64,000 nucleotides of DNA from Maridesulfovibrio sp050916235 (GTDB lineage Bacteria > Desulfobacterota > Desulfovibrionia > Desulfovibrionales > Desulfovibrionaceae). The position numbers and the translations under genes are program-made. The notes beneath the pieces were generated by a model that saw nothing but the letters and a program-made list of their open reading frames with translations, was not told the DNA's origin and did not search any database. Every line of letters begins with the position of its first letter. Positions within the stretch are counted from its first letter, which is position 1. Positions 51,001 to 59,475 of this stretch are shown here, piece after piece. The stretch spans positions 2,418,001 to 2,482,000 of the forward strand of contig NZ_CP104854.1 in the NCBI RefSeq assembly GCF_050916235.1, written 5' to 3'.

Positions 51001-51137
51001 CGCGTAGATACGTATTCTACGGTTTCAATGTTCTGGATTGTGTGTTAGAAAGTATTTTCAGTCTTGAATAATTCTTTTGTTCGGGGTTGACATGTGAGGC
51101 GGGTTTGAGCTATTAGACTCGACTCGCTCGGCGGAAC

Positions 51138-51213
51138 GGGCCAATAGCTCAGTTGGTAGAGCCCCCGGCTCATAACCGGATGGTCCCAGGTTCGAATCCT
51201 GGTTGGCCCACCA
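51138..51213 (+). tRNA. tRNA with CAT anticodon (tRNA-Met, elongator)
   Basis: A complete cloverleaf with encoded CCA: acceptor GGGCCAA/TTGGCCC, D-arm GCTC/GAGC, anticodon loop CTCATAA, T-arm CCAGG/CCTGG with TTCGAAT. The first acceptor pair is G-C, so it is not the initiator type. A lysidine-modified Ile2 tRNA also has CAT and cannot be excluded. The top anticodon-stem pair is a C-A mismatch. Confidence 0.93.
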
Positions 51214-51282
51214 TTTATTCATATGGATACATATCAGAAAACAATCCAGACCATTTCGCCTTTCCTGTAGAGAAAGATGTTG

Positions 51283-51322
51283 TGCTCCCGGGGGATCACC
51301 CTTGCGGGAGCATATTATTTTA
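51283..51322 (+). terminator. Terminator after the tRNA gene
   Basis: TGCTCCCG (51283-51290) pairs with CGGGAGCA (51305-51312), with an inner GGG/CCC, followed by TATTATTTT. Confidence 0.75.
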
Positions 51323-51421
51323 GCGGATACTGATGTGCAGAAGTTGATTAAGTGCGGTAATAATTGAACATAGCTGTCGCGAGGATGTGCTTTCCCTGCG
51401 GCGGCACTTGCGGTGGACGTT

Positions 51422-52231
51422 ATGAAGACAACTGAAATTGTCAGCCTGATTGAGGGACTTGTTCCTTCCGGGTATGCGGCTCCGTGGGATAATTGCGGTG
51501 TTCAGCTCGCCGGTGCTGAAAGGGATGTCCGCAAAGTGGCGGTTGCCCTTGATCCTTTGCCGCAGGTTGTTGCAGGCGCGCTGGATTGGGGTGCTGATTT
51601 CATCCTGACCCATCATCCGCTGGCCATTGAGGCTAAACTGCCTTCCCGGCTGGACTGGTTTCATGATGTCATGCGTCAGGTGTTATGCTCCGGAGTGACC
51701 CATTTTGCCGCTCATACCTCCCTTGATGTTCAGTTCAAAGGGGCTGTGTCCTGGCTTGGGCGCGAACTTGGACTTGAGAACCTTGAGGTTCTTGATCCTG
51801 TTGCGGAAAACGGGGCCGGTGATATACTGGGCTACGGCTGTATCGGCGAATTTGCCGTTTCCCGGCCGTTCGGCGCGTTTGTGTCGCAGGTTTCCGAGCT
51901 TTCCGGATGCGGTGTGGTGGCGATCTGCGGGCCTGAGCCTGAAAAGGTTTCACGCGTAGCCATATGTCCGGGATCCGGATCATCGCTGATGGACAAGGCC
52001 TTTGCCGGTGGTGCCGATGTGTTTATCACCGGGGATGTGAAGTATCATCCGGCGCAGGAGACTGTCGGCACAGTTCTCGACGTGGGGCACTTCTCCCTTG
52101 AAGAGGAGATGATGCGCCGTTTTGCCATTATTCTGGGTGACGAACTCGGAAAAGGCGTCGAGGTGAAATTTTTCAGCGGACGCAATCCCTTTGCCTATCA
52201 TGTGCCGGGGGAAGGTGTACGCAGGCCCTGA
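51422..52231 (+). CDS. Nif3-like dinuclear metal protein
   Basis: The product is 269 residues from ATG 51422; a GTG three codons earlier is also in frame. It is of the Nif3/YbgI/GTP-cyclohydrolase-type-2 family, hexameric proteins with a two-metal site. Metal-ligand segments are visible: NCGVQLAG, ILTHHPLAIE (two His), FAAHTSLD, and C-terminal ITGDVKYH and DVGHFSLEEEM. The true substrate is not firmly established for the family. It is followed 159 bases later by a zinc-ribbon coiled-coil gene, a pairing often seen with Nif3 genes. Confidence 0.92.
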   Translation: MKTTEIVSLIEGLVPSGYAAPWDNCGVQLAGAERDVRKVAVALDPLPQVVAGALDWGADFILTHHPLAIEAKLPSRLDWFHDVMRQVLCSGVTHFAAHTSLDVQFKGAVSWLGRELGLENLEVLDPVAENGAGDILGYGCIGEFAVSRPFGAFVSQVSELSGCGVVAICGPEPEKVSRVAICPGSGSSLMDKAFAGGADVFITGDVKYHPAQETVGTVLDVGHFSLEEEMMRRFAIILGDELGKGVEVKFFSGRNPFAYHVPGEGVRRP

Positions 52232-52296
52232 AAGGGGCGTTAATTACAGAGAATCAACAGTCGCGTAGAGGCCTTACGGGACTGTATAATGTTTTA

Positions 52297-52323
52297 TTAC
52301 GGGACATGCCGCCCCTTGGCGGC
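52297..52323 (+). promoter_or_regulatory. Direct repeat and hairpin upstream of the zinc-ribbon gene
   Basis: TTACGGGAC occurs at 52274-52282 and 52297-52305, flanking TATAAT (52285-52290). A GCCGCC/GGCGGC hairpin is at 52308-52323. Suggests a promoter with an operator, or a leader; unproven. Confidence 0.3.
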
Positions 52324-52390
52324 GAACCAAGTTTCCGAACATCGATGTGGCGGAGGTCTTAATCGGCCGTCCGCAAAAGGGGACCCCAGA

Positions 52391-53155
52391 ATGTACGAAA
52401 AACAGATAGAACAGCTTGTTGTCTTGCAGAAGGTTGATGACGAAATTATCCTTCTTGAAGCGGAAATCGATCAGGCTCCCAAAGATGTGGCAGCTCTTGA
52501 AGCACGTCATGAATCCCTGATGAAGCGCAAGGAGCAGCTGGACGAGAAGCTTGCACTTCTTCAGGAGCAGAAGAAGAGACTTGATGTCGAGATCGAAGAA
52601 GATGCCGTCAAGGTGAAGAAAAGCAAAAGCAAGCTGATGCTGGTCGGAACCACCAAGGAATATCATGCCATGATGCGTGAGATGGACAGCCTTGAGAAGC
52701 TCAACAGGCTTCGCGAGGAAGAAAAGATCACCGTCCTTGAAGAGACCGCCCGTCAGACCGAGATGCTTGAAGAAATCAATATCAAGATCAAGGAACTGAA
52801 CGAAGATCTCGAAGAAAAGCGTGCAGGACTCAAAGAGAAGCTTGATGCTGCCAATGCTGAACTGGACAAGCTGAACAAGCGCCGCAGTGATGCAGGACAG
52901 GTTGTACCCAAGCCCATTCTCGGCCGTTACGAGTTCATTCGTTCCCGTCTTGCCCATCCGGTTATCGTGCCTGTAGAGGCTGCTGTCTGTTCCGGCTGCA
53001 ATATCATGATTCCCCCGCAGGATTTCAACGTGCTGCAGGAAGGAAAGCAGATTTTGAGCTGCCCCAACTGTCAGCGTCTCATCTACTGGATTGAGCATAT
53101 CCCCGAGGCTGCAAAGCCCAAGGCTCTTCAGAAAGAAGAAGCTGCAGCAGAATAG
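52391..53155 (+). CDS. Coiled-coil protein with C-terminal zinc ribbon (CdsZ/DUF164 type)
   Basis: From ATG 52391 (AAGGGG upstream) the product has 254 residues. Residues about 5-175 form a long charged coiled coil (LEARHESLMKRKEQLDEKLALLQEQKKRL). The C-terminal zinc ribbon has two Cys pairs, CSGC (in VEAAVCSGCNIMIPP) and CPNC (in ILSCPNCQRLIYW), at about 200-232. Family members may bind nucleic acid; function not settled. It sits immediately upstream of the RNase P RNA gene, an association known in several bacteria, and ends with a terminator. Confidence 0.88.
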   Translation: MYEKQIEQLVVLQKVDDEIILLEAEIDQAPKDVAALEARHESLMKRKEQLDEKLALLQEQKKRLDVEIEEDAVKVKKSKSKLMLVGTTKEYHAMMREMDSLEKLNRLREEEKITVLEETARQTEMLEEINIKIKELNEDLEEKRAGLKEKLDAANAELDKLNKRRSDAGQVVPKPILGRYEFIRSRLAHPVIVPVEAAVCSGCNIMIPPQDFNVLQEGKQILSCPNCQRLIYWIEHIPEAAKPKALQKEEAAAE

Positions 53156-53163
53156 TTTTAGAT

Positions 53164-53208
53164 CGCCCCTGCAAGTCGATTGTGGCTTGGCAGGGGCGTA
53201 ATTTGTTT
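53164..53208 (+). terminator. Terminator of the zinc-ribbon gene
   Basis: CGCCCCTGC (53164-53172) pairs with GCAGGGGCG (53190-53198), followed by TAATTTGTTTG. Confidence 0.75.
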
Positions 53209-53257
53209 GTCCGGTTCAGCAGGAGTTATCTGCGGGCGGACGAATAGATATTTTTAT

Positions 53258-53621
53258 GGAGTTGGACGGATCATCGCTGCGGCCATTACGGCCGGAGAGG
53301 AAAGTCCGGGCTCCGCAGGGCAGGACGCTGGGTAACTCCCAGCGGGAGCGATTCCGGGAAAGTGCCACAGAAAACAGACCGCCCCGGTGATTTTCACCGC
53401 GGTAAGGGTGAAACGGTGGGGTAAGAGCCCACCGGCGGGTATGGTGACATGCCCGGCCAGGTAAACCCCGTCCGGAGCAAGACCAAATAGGGAAGTGTTT
53501 GAGGCCGGCCCGGCCGAGCTTTCGGGTAGGTTGCTTGAGGTGTATGGTAACATGCATCCTAGAGGAATGATGATCGTCCGTCCTCAGGGCGGATACAGGA
53601 CCCGGCTTATAGTCCGACTCC
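53258..53621 (+). ncRNA. rnpB: RNase P RNA (class A)
   Basis: The ribozyme that matures tRNA 5' ends. The terminal helix P1 pairs 53258-53267 with 53612-53621. The conserved core segments are present: GAGGAAAGTCCGGGCTCC (near 53290-53307), AGAGGAATGATGATC near 53560-53575 and ACAGGACCCGGCTTAT near 53595-53610, the last forming P4 with the first. Length of about 364 is typical of type A. It has its own terminator. Confidence 0.96.
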
Positions 53622-53640
53622 ATTTTTGTTCTTGACTGTC

Positions 53641-53670
53641 AGGGCAGCCTTCGGGCTGCCCTTGTTTTTT
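53641..53670 (+). terminator. Terminator of rnpB
   Basis: AGGGCAGCC / GGCTGCCCT (53641-53649 with 53654-53662) around TTCG, followed by TGTTTTTT. Confidence 0.9.
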
Positions 53671-53747
53671 CCGGCGCAGGACAGGGTTTTCCATTTGGGT
53701 ATTTATTAAAAATACAGTACAAATTTTCCGAACCTCTGGACGGATAA

Positions 53748-53767
53748 TGCATCCGCCGGAGGCATCA
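53748..53767 (+). repeat. Short dispersed-repeat fragment CCGCCGGAGGC (copy F)
   Basis: ATCCGCCGGAGGCATCA resembles the tail of repeat E (GCTGCCGGAGGCATAC) and the GCCGCCGGAGGC core of repeat A. Here it sits 25 bases before the ispDF start. Confidence 0.4.
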
Positions 53768-53791
53768 CGCGAAGAAAGCAAAGGAATTGAA

Positions 53792-54985
53792 ATGAGTGCA
53801 TCAGGTGAAGTCTGGGCCGTGCTGCTGGCGGCAGGTAGCGGAACCCGTCTTGCTCAGGCCGTTGGCGGAGTGAAGAAGCAGTTTCTTGAATGGAAGGGCT
53901 TTCCGCTTTTCTGGCATTCAGCCCTCACTTTTTCCAAGACCCCAGCAGTTAAGGGCATTGTTTTTGTTTTCCCTCCTGATCAGCTGGAGGAAATGCGTTC
54001 GGTCGTAGCCGGGCTTGACGGTGCTGATTCTCTTGGAATGCCCTTCCGGGTCACTGCCGGTGGACGGCGCAGGCAGGACTCTGTTTTCAACGGGCTGAAT
54101 GAACTCCCTACCGGGTGCACACATGTGCTGGTCCATGATTCGGCCCGTCCATTTGCTTCGGCAGCCATGGTTACAGGGATCATAGATATGTTGCAGTCCG
54201 GAATGGAGGCTGTTATCCCGGCTGTGGAAGTGACCGACACCATCAAGGAAGTGGAGGGCTCGGTTGTTTCAAGGACTCTGGTGCGTTCACGGCTCAAGGC
54301 CGTGCAGACGCCGCAGGGGTTTTCGCTCCCGGTTCTTTACGCTGCTCACAGGCAGGCGGAGCAGGAGGGCTGGGATGTTACTGACGATGCATCCATGGTG
54401 GAAATGGCCGGCAGGGATGTCCATATATGTGCCGGAGAGGAAGGCAACGTGAAGATTACCAATCCAGAAGATCTGAAGAGAATTGAGAATACCGGGCGTA
54501 CTATTCCGTGCGTAGGCTGGGGATATGATGTGCACAGGTACGGCGAGGGTCGTCCCATGGTGCTTGGCGGGGTTCCCATTCCCGGCGGTCCGCAGGTCAT
54601 CGCGCACTCTGATGGCGATGTGCTGCTGCACGCTCTTTCCGACGCCATACTCGGGCTTTTCGGCGGCGGAGACATCGGTCATCATTTCCCCGACACTTCG
54701 GCAGCCTGCGAGAATATGTCCAGCGGTATCATCCTCAAAGAGGTGATGATTAAGGCGGAAGAGGCCGGAGTGGAGATTGTTCACGTGGATCTGACTGTTA
54801 TTGCCCAGATTCCCAAGCTTTCCCCGCACCGGGAGTTGATCCGCAAGAATATAGCTTCGGTCATGGGGCTGGAAAAAGAGCAGGTCAACGTCAAGGCCAC
54901 CACTGAAGAGAAGCTCGGTTTTACCGGTGAGAAAAAAGGCATCAAGGCCGTAGCTGCCGTTACCGGACTCAAGACTTTTTCCTGA
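53792..54985 (+). CDS. ispDF: Bifunctional IspD/IspF of the MEP isoprenoid pathway
   Basis: One chain carries the third and fifth MEP steps: CTP-dependent cytidylylation of methylerythritol phosphate and cyclisation to the 2,4-cyclodiphosphate. It has 397 residues from ATG 53792 (AAAGGAA upstream). IspD (1-230) has LLAAGSGTRL, VHDSARPF and RSRLKAVQTPQGF. IspF (about 240-397) has the zinc/substrate motif GYDVHRY, HSDGDVLLHALSDAILG, GDIGHHFPDT and the C-terminal KATTEEKLGFTG. Fusion is common in alpha-, epsilon- and deltaproteobacteria. The hypothetical gene downstream starts 8 bases after its stop. Confidence 0.96.
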   Translation: MSASGEVWAVLLAAGSGTRLAQAVGGVKKQFLEWKGFPLFWHSALTFSKTPAVKGIVFVFPPDQLEEMRSVVAGLDGADSLGMPFRVTAGGRRRQDSVFNGLNELPTGCTHVLVHDSARPFASAAMVTGIIDMLQSGMEAVIPAVEVTDTIKEVEGSVVSRTLVRSRLKAVQTPQGFSLPVLYAAHRQAEQEGWDVTDDASMVEMAGRDVHICAGEEGNVKITNPEDLKRIENTGRTIPCVGWGYDVHRYGEGRPMVLGGVPIPGGPQVIAHSDGDVLLHALSDAILGLFGGGDIGHHFPDTSAACENMSSGIILKEVMIKAEEAGVEIVHVDLTVIAQIPKLSPHRELIRKNIASVMGLEKEQVNVKATTEEKLGFTGEKKGIKAVAAVTGLKTFS

Positions 54986-54993
54986 GGCTGAAA

Positions 54994-55875
54994 GTGGGCG
55001 ACGTAAAATCTTTTTTCAGGCTTTTTACCGTTTTGGCAGTGCTCCTTGCTCTTGCTGCCGGAGGGTATTATGCGCTGGAGGATTTTTCGGCGTCCAAGGT
55101 CAGAGAGTTTTCTTCCCGCTACGATAATCTGGTGCGCTTTGATTTTGAACGTGCCTTGATCAATCCTTTTGACCAGAGTCTTTATGTCTGGGGACTGCGC
55201 TGTGATTTTGCAGTGGGAGCACGGTTCACCGCCGGAATGGCAGTGGTTGAAAAATTTGACCGTGAGCATCCGATTCCCAGATATTTAAAAGGGCGGGTCG
55301 AGAATATTTCCATTCCGGTCGATTTTATGAATTTCGGGACTTACGCTTCAGAGCTCCGCAAGATGGGCTACGAAGAGCTTAATTTTGACCTTGAGACAGA
55401 CTACATATATGAAGACCGGACCAGACGGCTTTCGGTGAGAAAGCTTTGTCTTGACGGTCCAGATTCCCTGCGGGTAAGCGCAGGGTTTGATCTCGGGGAT
55501 ATGAAGCTTCATCGCCCCGGTTTGAGCGGGTTGATCGGAGTCAGTGTGCTCGATGCAGGCCTGGTCCTGCAGGACAGGTCAATCACCCGGAGACTGCTGG
55601 ATTTTACGGCTGCCGAAGATCATATCGGTGTTGAAGAGCTGCGCCGGAACCTGCTTGATTCCTTGCAGTTGCGAATGCAGGAATCCAGAAGTCTCGGTAA
55701 CGGGTATGCGGAAAATTTTTATGCCGGGCTGCTGAAATTTATTGAGAAGCCCGGACAACTGGTGCTCAGGGCCAGCCCCGGAGAGCCTGTACCTCTTCTG
55801 TACATGTTCATGGGCCGGGATTTTGAGGAACTGCTGAATCTTTACGGGGTGACGGTTGAAGCCGATGGTTACTGA
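54994..55875 (+). CDS. Membrane-anchored protein of unknown function
   Basis: I do not recognise a family. The product is 293 residues from a GTG at 54994, with TGAGG 6-8 bases upstream overlapping the ispDF stop. It has one N-terminal membrane helix (about 11-27, FTVLAVLLALAAGGYYAL), then a beta-rich, probably periplasmic region (SSRYDNLVRFDFERALINPF, LKGRVENISIPVDFMNFG) and a helical C-terminal half. The pattern is loosely reminiscent of AsmA/DUF945-type envelope proteins, but I cannot support that call. It lies between ispDF and cysS in what looks like one operon. Confidence 0.65.
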   Translation: MGDVKSFFRLFTVLAVLLALAAGGYYALEDFSASKVREFSSRYDNLVRFDFERALINPFDQSLYVWGLRCDFAVGARFTAGMAVVEKFDREHPIPRYLKGRVENISIPVDFMNFGTYASELRKMGYEELNFDLETDYIYEDRTRRLSVRKLCLDGPDSLRVSAGFDLGDMKLHRPGLSGLIGVSVLDAGLVLQDRSITRRLLDFTAAEDHIGVEELRRNLLDSLQLRMQESRSLGNGYAENFYAGLLKFIEKPGQLVLRASPGEPVPLLYMFMGRDFEELLNLYGVTVEADGY

Positions 55876-55918
55876 ATCCGGCTTAATCGGCATATATTCT
55901 AGAAAATAAGGAGTGGCT

Positions 55919-57376
55919 ATGCGCCTTTACAATACACTTAAACGCAAGAAGGAAGAATTCGTTCCCCTGAACGGAAACCAGGTCAATCTTTATGCCTGCG
56001 GCATCACCGCCTATGACCTTTGCCATATCGGGCACGCCCGTTCTTCCGTGGTCTTTGATGTGCTGGTCCGCTACCTGCGCTTCAAGGGCTATGATGTCAC
56101 CTTTGTACGGAACTTTACCGATATTGATGACAAGATCATCAACCGCGCAAATGAAACCGGCGTGACCGCAACCGAGCTGGCCGAAAAGTTTATCGGCGAA
56201 TTCTACGTGGACATGGACAGGCTGAATATCCTGCGTGCCGATATCGAACCCAAGTGTACCGAGCATATTCCCGAAATGATCGAACTGACAGAAACGCTCA
56301 TCAATAAGGGCCATGCCTACGCCACTCCTTCCGGCGATGTCTATTTCAAGGTCCGTTCCTTTGAAGGGTACGGCAAGCTTTCCGGCAGGAATATTGAGGA
56401 CCTGCAGTCCGGTGCGCGTATCCAGCCCGGCGAGGAAAAGGTCGATCCCCTTGATTTTGCCCTCTGGAAGGCAGCAAAACCCGGCGAACCTTTCTGGGAA
56501 AGTCCCTGGGGCCAGGGCCGTCCCGGATGGCATCTTGAATGTTCGGCCATGAGCGAGAAATATCTGCCTCTTCCCTTTGATATTCACGGCGGCGGACAGG
56601 ATCTCAGTTTTCCGCATCACGAGAACGAAATCGCCCAGAGCGAAGCTTCTACCGGCAAGGAAATGGCCCGTTTCTGGGTGCATAACGGTTTTGTGCAGAT
56701 CAATTCCGAAAAGATGTCCAAGTCTCTGGGCAACTTTTTTACCATCAGGGATATCATTGATAAATTCCTGCCCGAGACCCTGCGTTATTTCCTGCTGACC
56801 ATGCACTACCGCAGCCCGCTGGATTTTTCCTTTGAGGCACTTGAAGAAGCCGAAAAAGGTATCCGCCGCGTATATGCCGCTCTTGAACAGACCGAAGAAG
56901 CTCTGCAGAAAGGCAAATGGTCAAGGGCAGCACTGCCTGAAGATATTCAGGCTGAGATTGCGGAAGCCGAGAAAGGCTGGGCCGACGCCATGGAAGATGA
57001 TATGAACACCGCTGCGGCTCTTGGGCATATGTTTACCCTTATCCGCCTTGCCGGTCGTATCGCCGAAGACAAGTCCTTGCGTAAAAGTGAAGGCGGTCGT
57101 GATGCCTGGACCAGAATTCTTGAAGATGTCAGAACATGGGGCGGCGTACTCGGGATCTTTACCGAGAGTCCCCGGGTTTTTCTTGATAATCTCAAGCAGT
57201 GCATGCTTGAGCGCAATGGAATCCAGTCTGCAAAGGTGGAAGAACTTGTGGCTGCTCGTCAGGACGCAAGAAAGAACAAGGACTTTGCCCGTTCGGACGA
57301 AATCAGGGATGAGCTAATTGAGCTCGGCATTGAGGTCAAAGACACCCCTCAGGGGCCTGTCTGGGACGTAATTTAG
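55919..57376 (+). CDS. cysS: Cysteinyl-tRNA synthetase
   Basis: Charges tRNA-Cys. I start at ATG 55919 with AAGGAG 5-6 bases upstream (485 residues); a GTG two codons earlier is inside the ribosome site. Class I motifs: HIGH in YACGITAYDLCHIGHARS (about 22-39), the KMSKS loop (EKMSKSLGNFF, about 263-273), and zinc ligands C27, C207 in WHLECSAM and the His in HGGGQDLSFPHHENE. A C-terminal helical DALR-type anticodon domain follows. It ends with a strong terminator. Confidence 0.97.
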   Translation: MRLYNTLKRKKEEFVPLNGNQVNLYACGITAYDLCHIGHARSSVVFDVLVRYLRFKGYDVTFVRNFTDIDDKIINRANETGVTATELAEKFIGEFYVDMDRLNILRADIEPKCTEHIPEMIELTETLINKGHAYATPSGDVYFKVRSFEGYGKLSGRNIEDLQSGARIQPGEEKVDPLDFALWKAAKPGEPFWESPWGQGRPGWHLECSAMSEKYLPLPFDIHGGGQDLSFPHHENEIAQSEASTGKEMARFWVHNGFVQINSEKMSKSLGNFFTIRDIIDKFLPETLRYFLLTMHYRSPLDFSFEALEEAEKGIRRVYAALEQTEEALQKGKWSRAALPEDIQAEIAEAEKGWADAMEDDMNTAAALGHMFTLIRLAGRIAEDKSLRKSEGGRDAWTRILEDVRTWGGVLGIFTESPRVFLDNLKQCMLERNGIQSAKVEELVAARQDARKNKDFARSDEIRDELIELGIEVKDTPQGPVWDVI

Positions 57377-57407
57377 AGCCCTTTGATTTTTATAATTCAG
57401 AAAATTG

Positions 57408-57440
57408 GAAACCGGACTTCAGTCCGGTTTCTTTTTTTTT
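57408..57440 (+). terminator. Terminator of cysS
   Basis: GAAACCGGAC (57408-57417) and GTCCGGTTTC (57422-57431) around TTCA, followed by nine T's. Confidence 0.92.
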
Positions 57441-57489
57441 GCCTAGGGAGTATAGTGAAAAATAACAACTTACTGCAAATGAGGTGTGA

Positions 57490-59190
57490 ATGAGATTGGG
57501 GCTCAAGGGCAAGAGTGTTGTCGGGGTGTTCGGTTTCTGTGCCATATTTTTCTTTATTGCATGGATAGGTGCTTCCATGCTTACGGAGCGTAGTTCCCGC
57601 GAAATAGAAAAAGTGCTGATGAAGGAAAACCTGACCCGTGTTTCCTATGCCATTTCATCCGATATTCAGGCTCTTGAAAATTCTTGCCGGGATTGGGCCT
57701 GGTGGGACGACAGTTACGAATTCATGGCCGATAAATCTCAAAAGTTCATTGAGTCCAACCTTACCGAAGATGTGATGATCAACCTCAATCTTGATGTGCT
57801 CATTTTCGTCGATCGAAAAGGACAGATATACTCATACAAAGCGTCCGGGGAAGCCAAGGGAGCCCTGGAGTGTTTCGGCACTACAGGATGTGTGGGAGCG
57901 GAGATTATTGCAAGTGCCGGTGACGCCGGGCATTCGGGGCTGCTCAGGATCGGGCACAAGATAATGATGGTCTCGGTTCAGAAAATCCTTACCAGCGGTG
58001 TGGAAGGTCCTTCGCGCGGTTCGGTCATTATGGGCCGTTTTTACGGAGATGCAGCTGTCAAACGTCTTGGAGATGAGCTTTTGCTGGATCTTTCGCTCAG
58101 TAATCTGGACAGGAGTGATTCAAGCAAGGTCTTTTTCCGGCCGGTAAATCCCGAGGACCGGACCATGCAGGGGTTTCGGGTTCTTGATGATATGCTGGGC
58201 AACCCGCTTGTGCTGCTGCGCCTTGAAATGCACAGGGATGCCTATCAGATAGGCAGTTCCATGACCCGGATCTTTATAGTCTGTTTTTTGGGAGCTGTTC
58301 TGGTTATCGGAATCGCCACAGCAGTGCTGGTCGATCTCAATTTTATTTCAAGGGTCAAGTTCCTGCAGTCCCAGCTCAAAGGGGAATATTTTATCGGGCC
58401 GGACAGGCGTAAAGTTCTGCTGAGCGGTAATGACGAACTGACTGATCTTTCCGTGGCCATCAACGATACTTTACATCTGTTGCAGGAAGAAAAGGAGAAG
58501 GCCGTTGTTGCCAACCGCATAAAGACGGAGTTTCTGGCAAACATGAGTCATGAGATTCGGACTCCCATGCATTCTATCCTCGGCATGGTCGAATTGCTGA
58601 AAGAGACTGATCTGGATGACGAACAGCGTGAATTTCTGGGTGTAGCAGGTACAGCCGGTGAGGCCCTGCTGGTGATTATCAATGATGTGCTTGAAATTTC
58701 CAAGATCGAAGCCGGACGCCTTGAGATTGAACGGGAGACCTTTCTGCTTCATGAGATGATGAGGCGGGTAATGAGGCTTTTCGAAAATGATGCCTCCAGA
58801 AAGAAGATAGTTCTCAGATGTTCAATTGCGGATGATGTGCCGGAAAAAGTGGTCGGCGATCCGGCCAGAATCAGGCAGGTTCTTACCAATCTTATCAGCA
58901 ACGCCATCAAATTCACGACTGACGGTGAAGTAGTAGTCTCCCTGCATATGGAAAACGGGAGGGTTGTTTTTGCGGTGCAGGATAACGGAATAGGTATACC
59001 CCGCGAAAAGATGGACCTTATCTTTGAAAGTTTTACACAGGCCGATTCCTCTACCACACGTAAGTACGGGGGAACGGGGCTCGGGCTGCCCATATCGCGA
59101 AAGCTGGTCAGGCTGATGGGCGGGGACATGACAGTCGAAAGTGAGCTGGGGAAAGGTTCAAAATTCAGTTTTCATGTAAATATGGGCTAA
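57490..59190 (+). CDS. Membrane sensor histidine kinase with CHASE4 domain
   Basis: The 566-residue protein has helix 1 (about 10-31), a periplasmic CHASE4 sensor domain (about 55-235) with its hallmark RDWAWWDDSYEFM (67-79), and helix 2 (about 260-281). A short HAMP-like/linker segment follows, then HisKA with H354 (NMSHEIRTPMHS) and the ATPase with NLISNAIKFT, VQDNGIGIP, FTQADSSTTRKYGGTGLGL. The kinase core is of the hybrid-kinase type, but there is no receiver domain, so phosphate must pass to a separate protein. It stands alone; ATG follows GAGGTG. Confidence 0.92.
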   Translation: MRLGLKGKSVVGVFGFCAIFFFIAWIGASMLTERSSREIEKVLMKENLTRVSYAISSDIQALENSCRDWAWWDDSYEFMADKSQKFIESNLTEDVMINLNLDVLIFVDRKGQIYSYKASGEAKGALECFGTTGCVGAEIIASAGDAGHSGLLRIGHKIMMVSVQKILTSGVEGPSRGSVIMGRFYGDAAVKRLGDELLLDLSLSNLDRSDSSKVFFRPVNPEDRTMQGFRVLDDMLGNPLVLLRLEMHRDAYQIGSSMTRIFIVCFLGAVLVIGIATAVLVDLNFISRVKFLQSQLKGEYFIGPDRRKVLLSGNDELTDLSVAINDTLHLLQEEKEKAVVANRIKTEFLANMSHEIRTPMHSILGMVELLKETDLDDEQREFLGVAGTAGEALLVIINDVLEISKIEAGRLEIERETFLLHEMMRRVMRLFENDASRKKIVLRCSIADDVPEKVVGDPARIRQVLTNLISNAIKFTTDGEVVVSLHMENGRVVFAVQDNGIGIPREKMDLIFESFTQADSSTTRKYGGTGLGLPISRKLVRLMGGDMTVESELGKGSKFSFHVNMG

Positions 59191-59313
59191 TAGGCCTCTA
59201 CTGTTAGTTTAGGTTTTATAGGTATATCCAATTGCTTTTGAGTATGTTTATTGACATTCTTGATTCAAGGGTTAACTGATGATCAGAAACCTAAAACTAT
59301 CGTGAGGTTTGGT

Positions 59314-59472
59314 ATGAATGATATTCTCGGACTGCTGGCTGTTCTGGCCGTAGTCTTCCTTATTGTTAAGGTCATCATCCCGAAGATGGGTGTATCTCCG
59401 TGACGTCCGAAGACCGGCTGCAGTTGGCAGCCGCCCAGTGATAACAAGGACGGAAATGGCGGAGGCGAGTAA
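59314..59472 (+). CDS. Candidate 52-residue selenoprotein (in-frame TGA with SECIS-like hairpin)
   Basis: From ATG 59314 (GAGGT upstream) the frame encodes one membrane helix (residues 4-22, about ILGLLAVLAVVFLIVKVII) and PKMGVSP, reaches TGA at 59401-59403 (position 30), then continues in frame with normal codons RPKTGCSWQPPSDNKDGNGG... to TAA 59470-59472. Immediately after the TGA, CGGCTGC (59415-59421) pairs with GCAGCCG (59427-59433) around loop AGTTG; the loop begins 18 bases after the TGA and has a G at its second base, matching the bacterial SECIS pattern. A Cys lies six residues after the putative Sec. If the TGA is a real stop, a 29-residue membrane peptide remains. Function unknown. 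Confidence 0.6.
59401..59433 (+). promoter_or_regulatory. TGA codon and candidate bacterial SECIS hairpin
   Basis: TGA 59401-59403, then 11 bases, a perfect 7-bp stem (59415-59421 with 59427-59433) and a 5-base loop AGTTG. The stem top and loop (TGCAGTTGGCA) resemble the E. coli fdhF element as I remember it (TGCAGGTCTGCA). Confidence 0.6.
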
Positions 59473-59475
59473 GCA

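Noticed and set aside
51138..51213. Initiator tRNA-Met
   Set aside because: The first acceptor pair is G-C and the three G-C pairs of the initiator anticodon stem are not all present, so it is an elongator-type or Ile2 tRNA.
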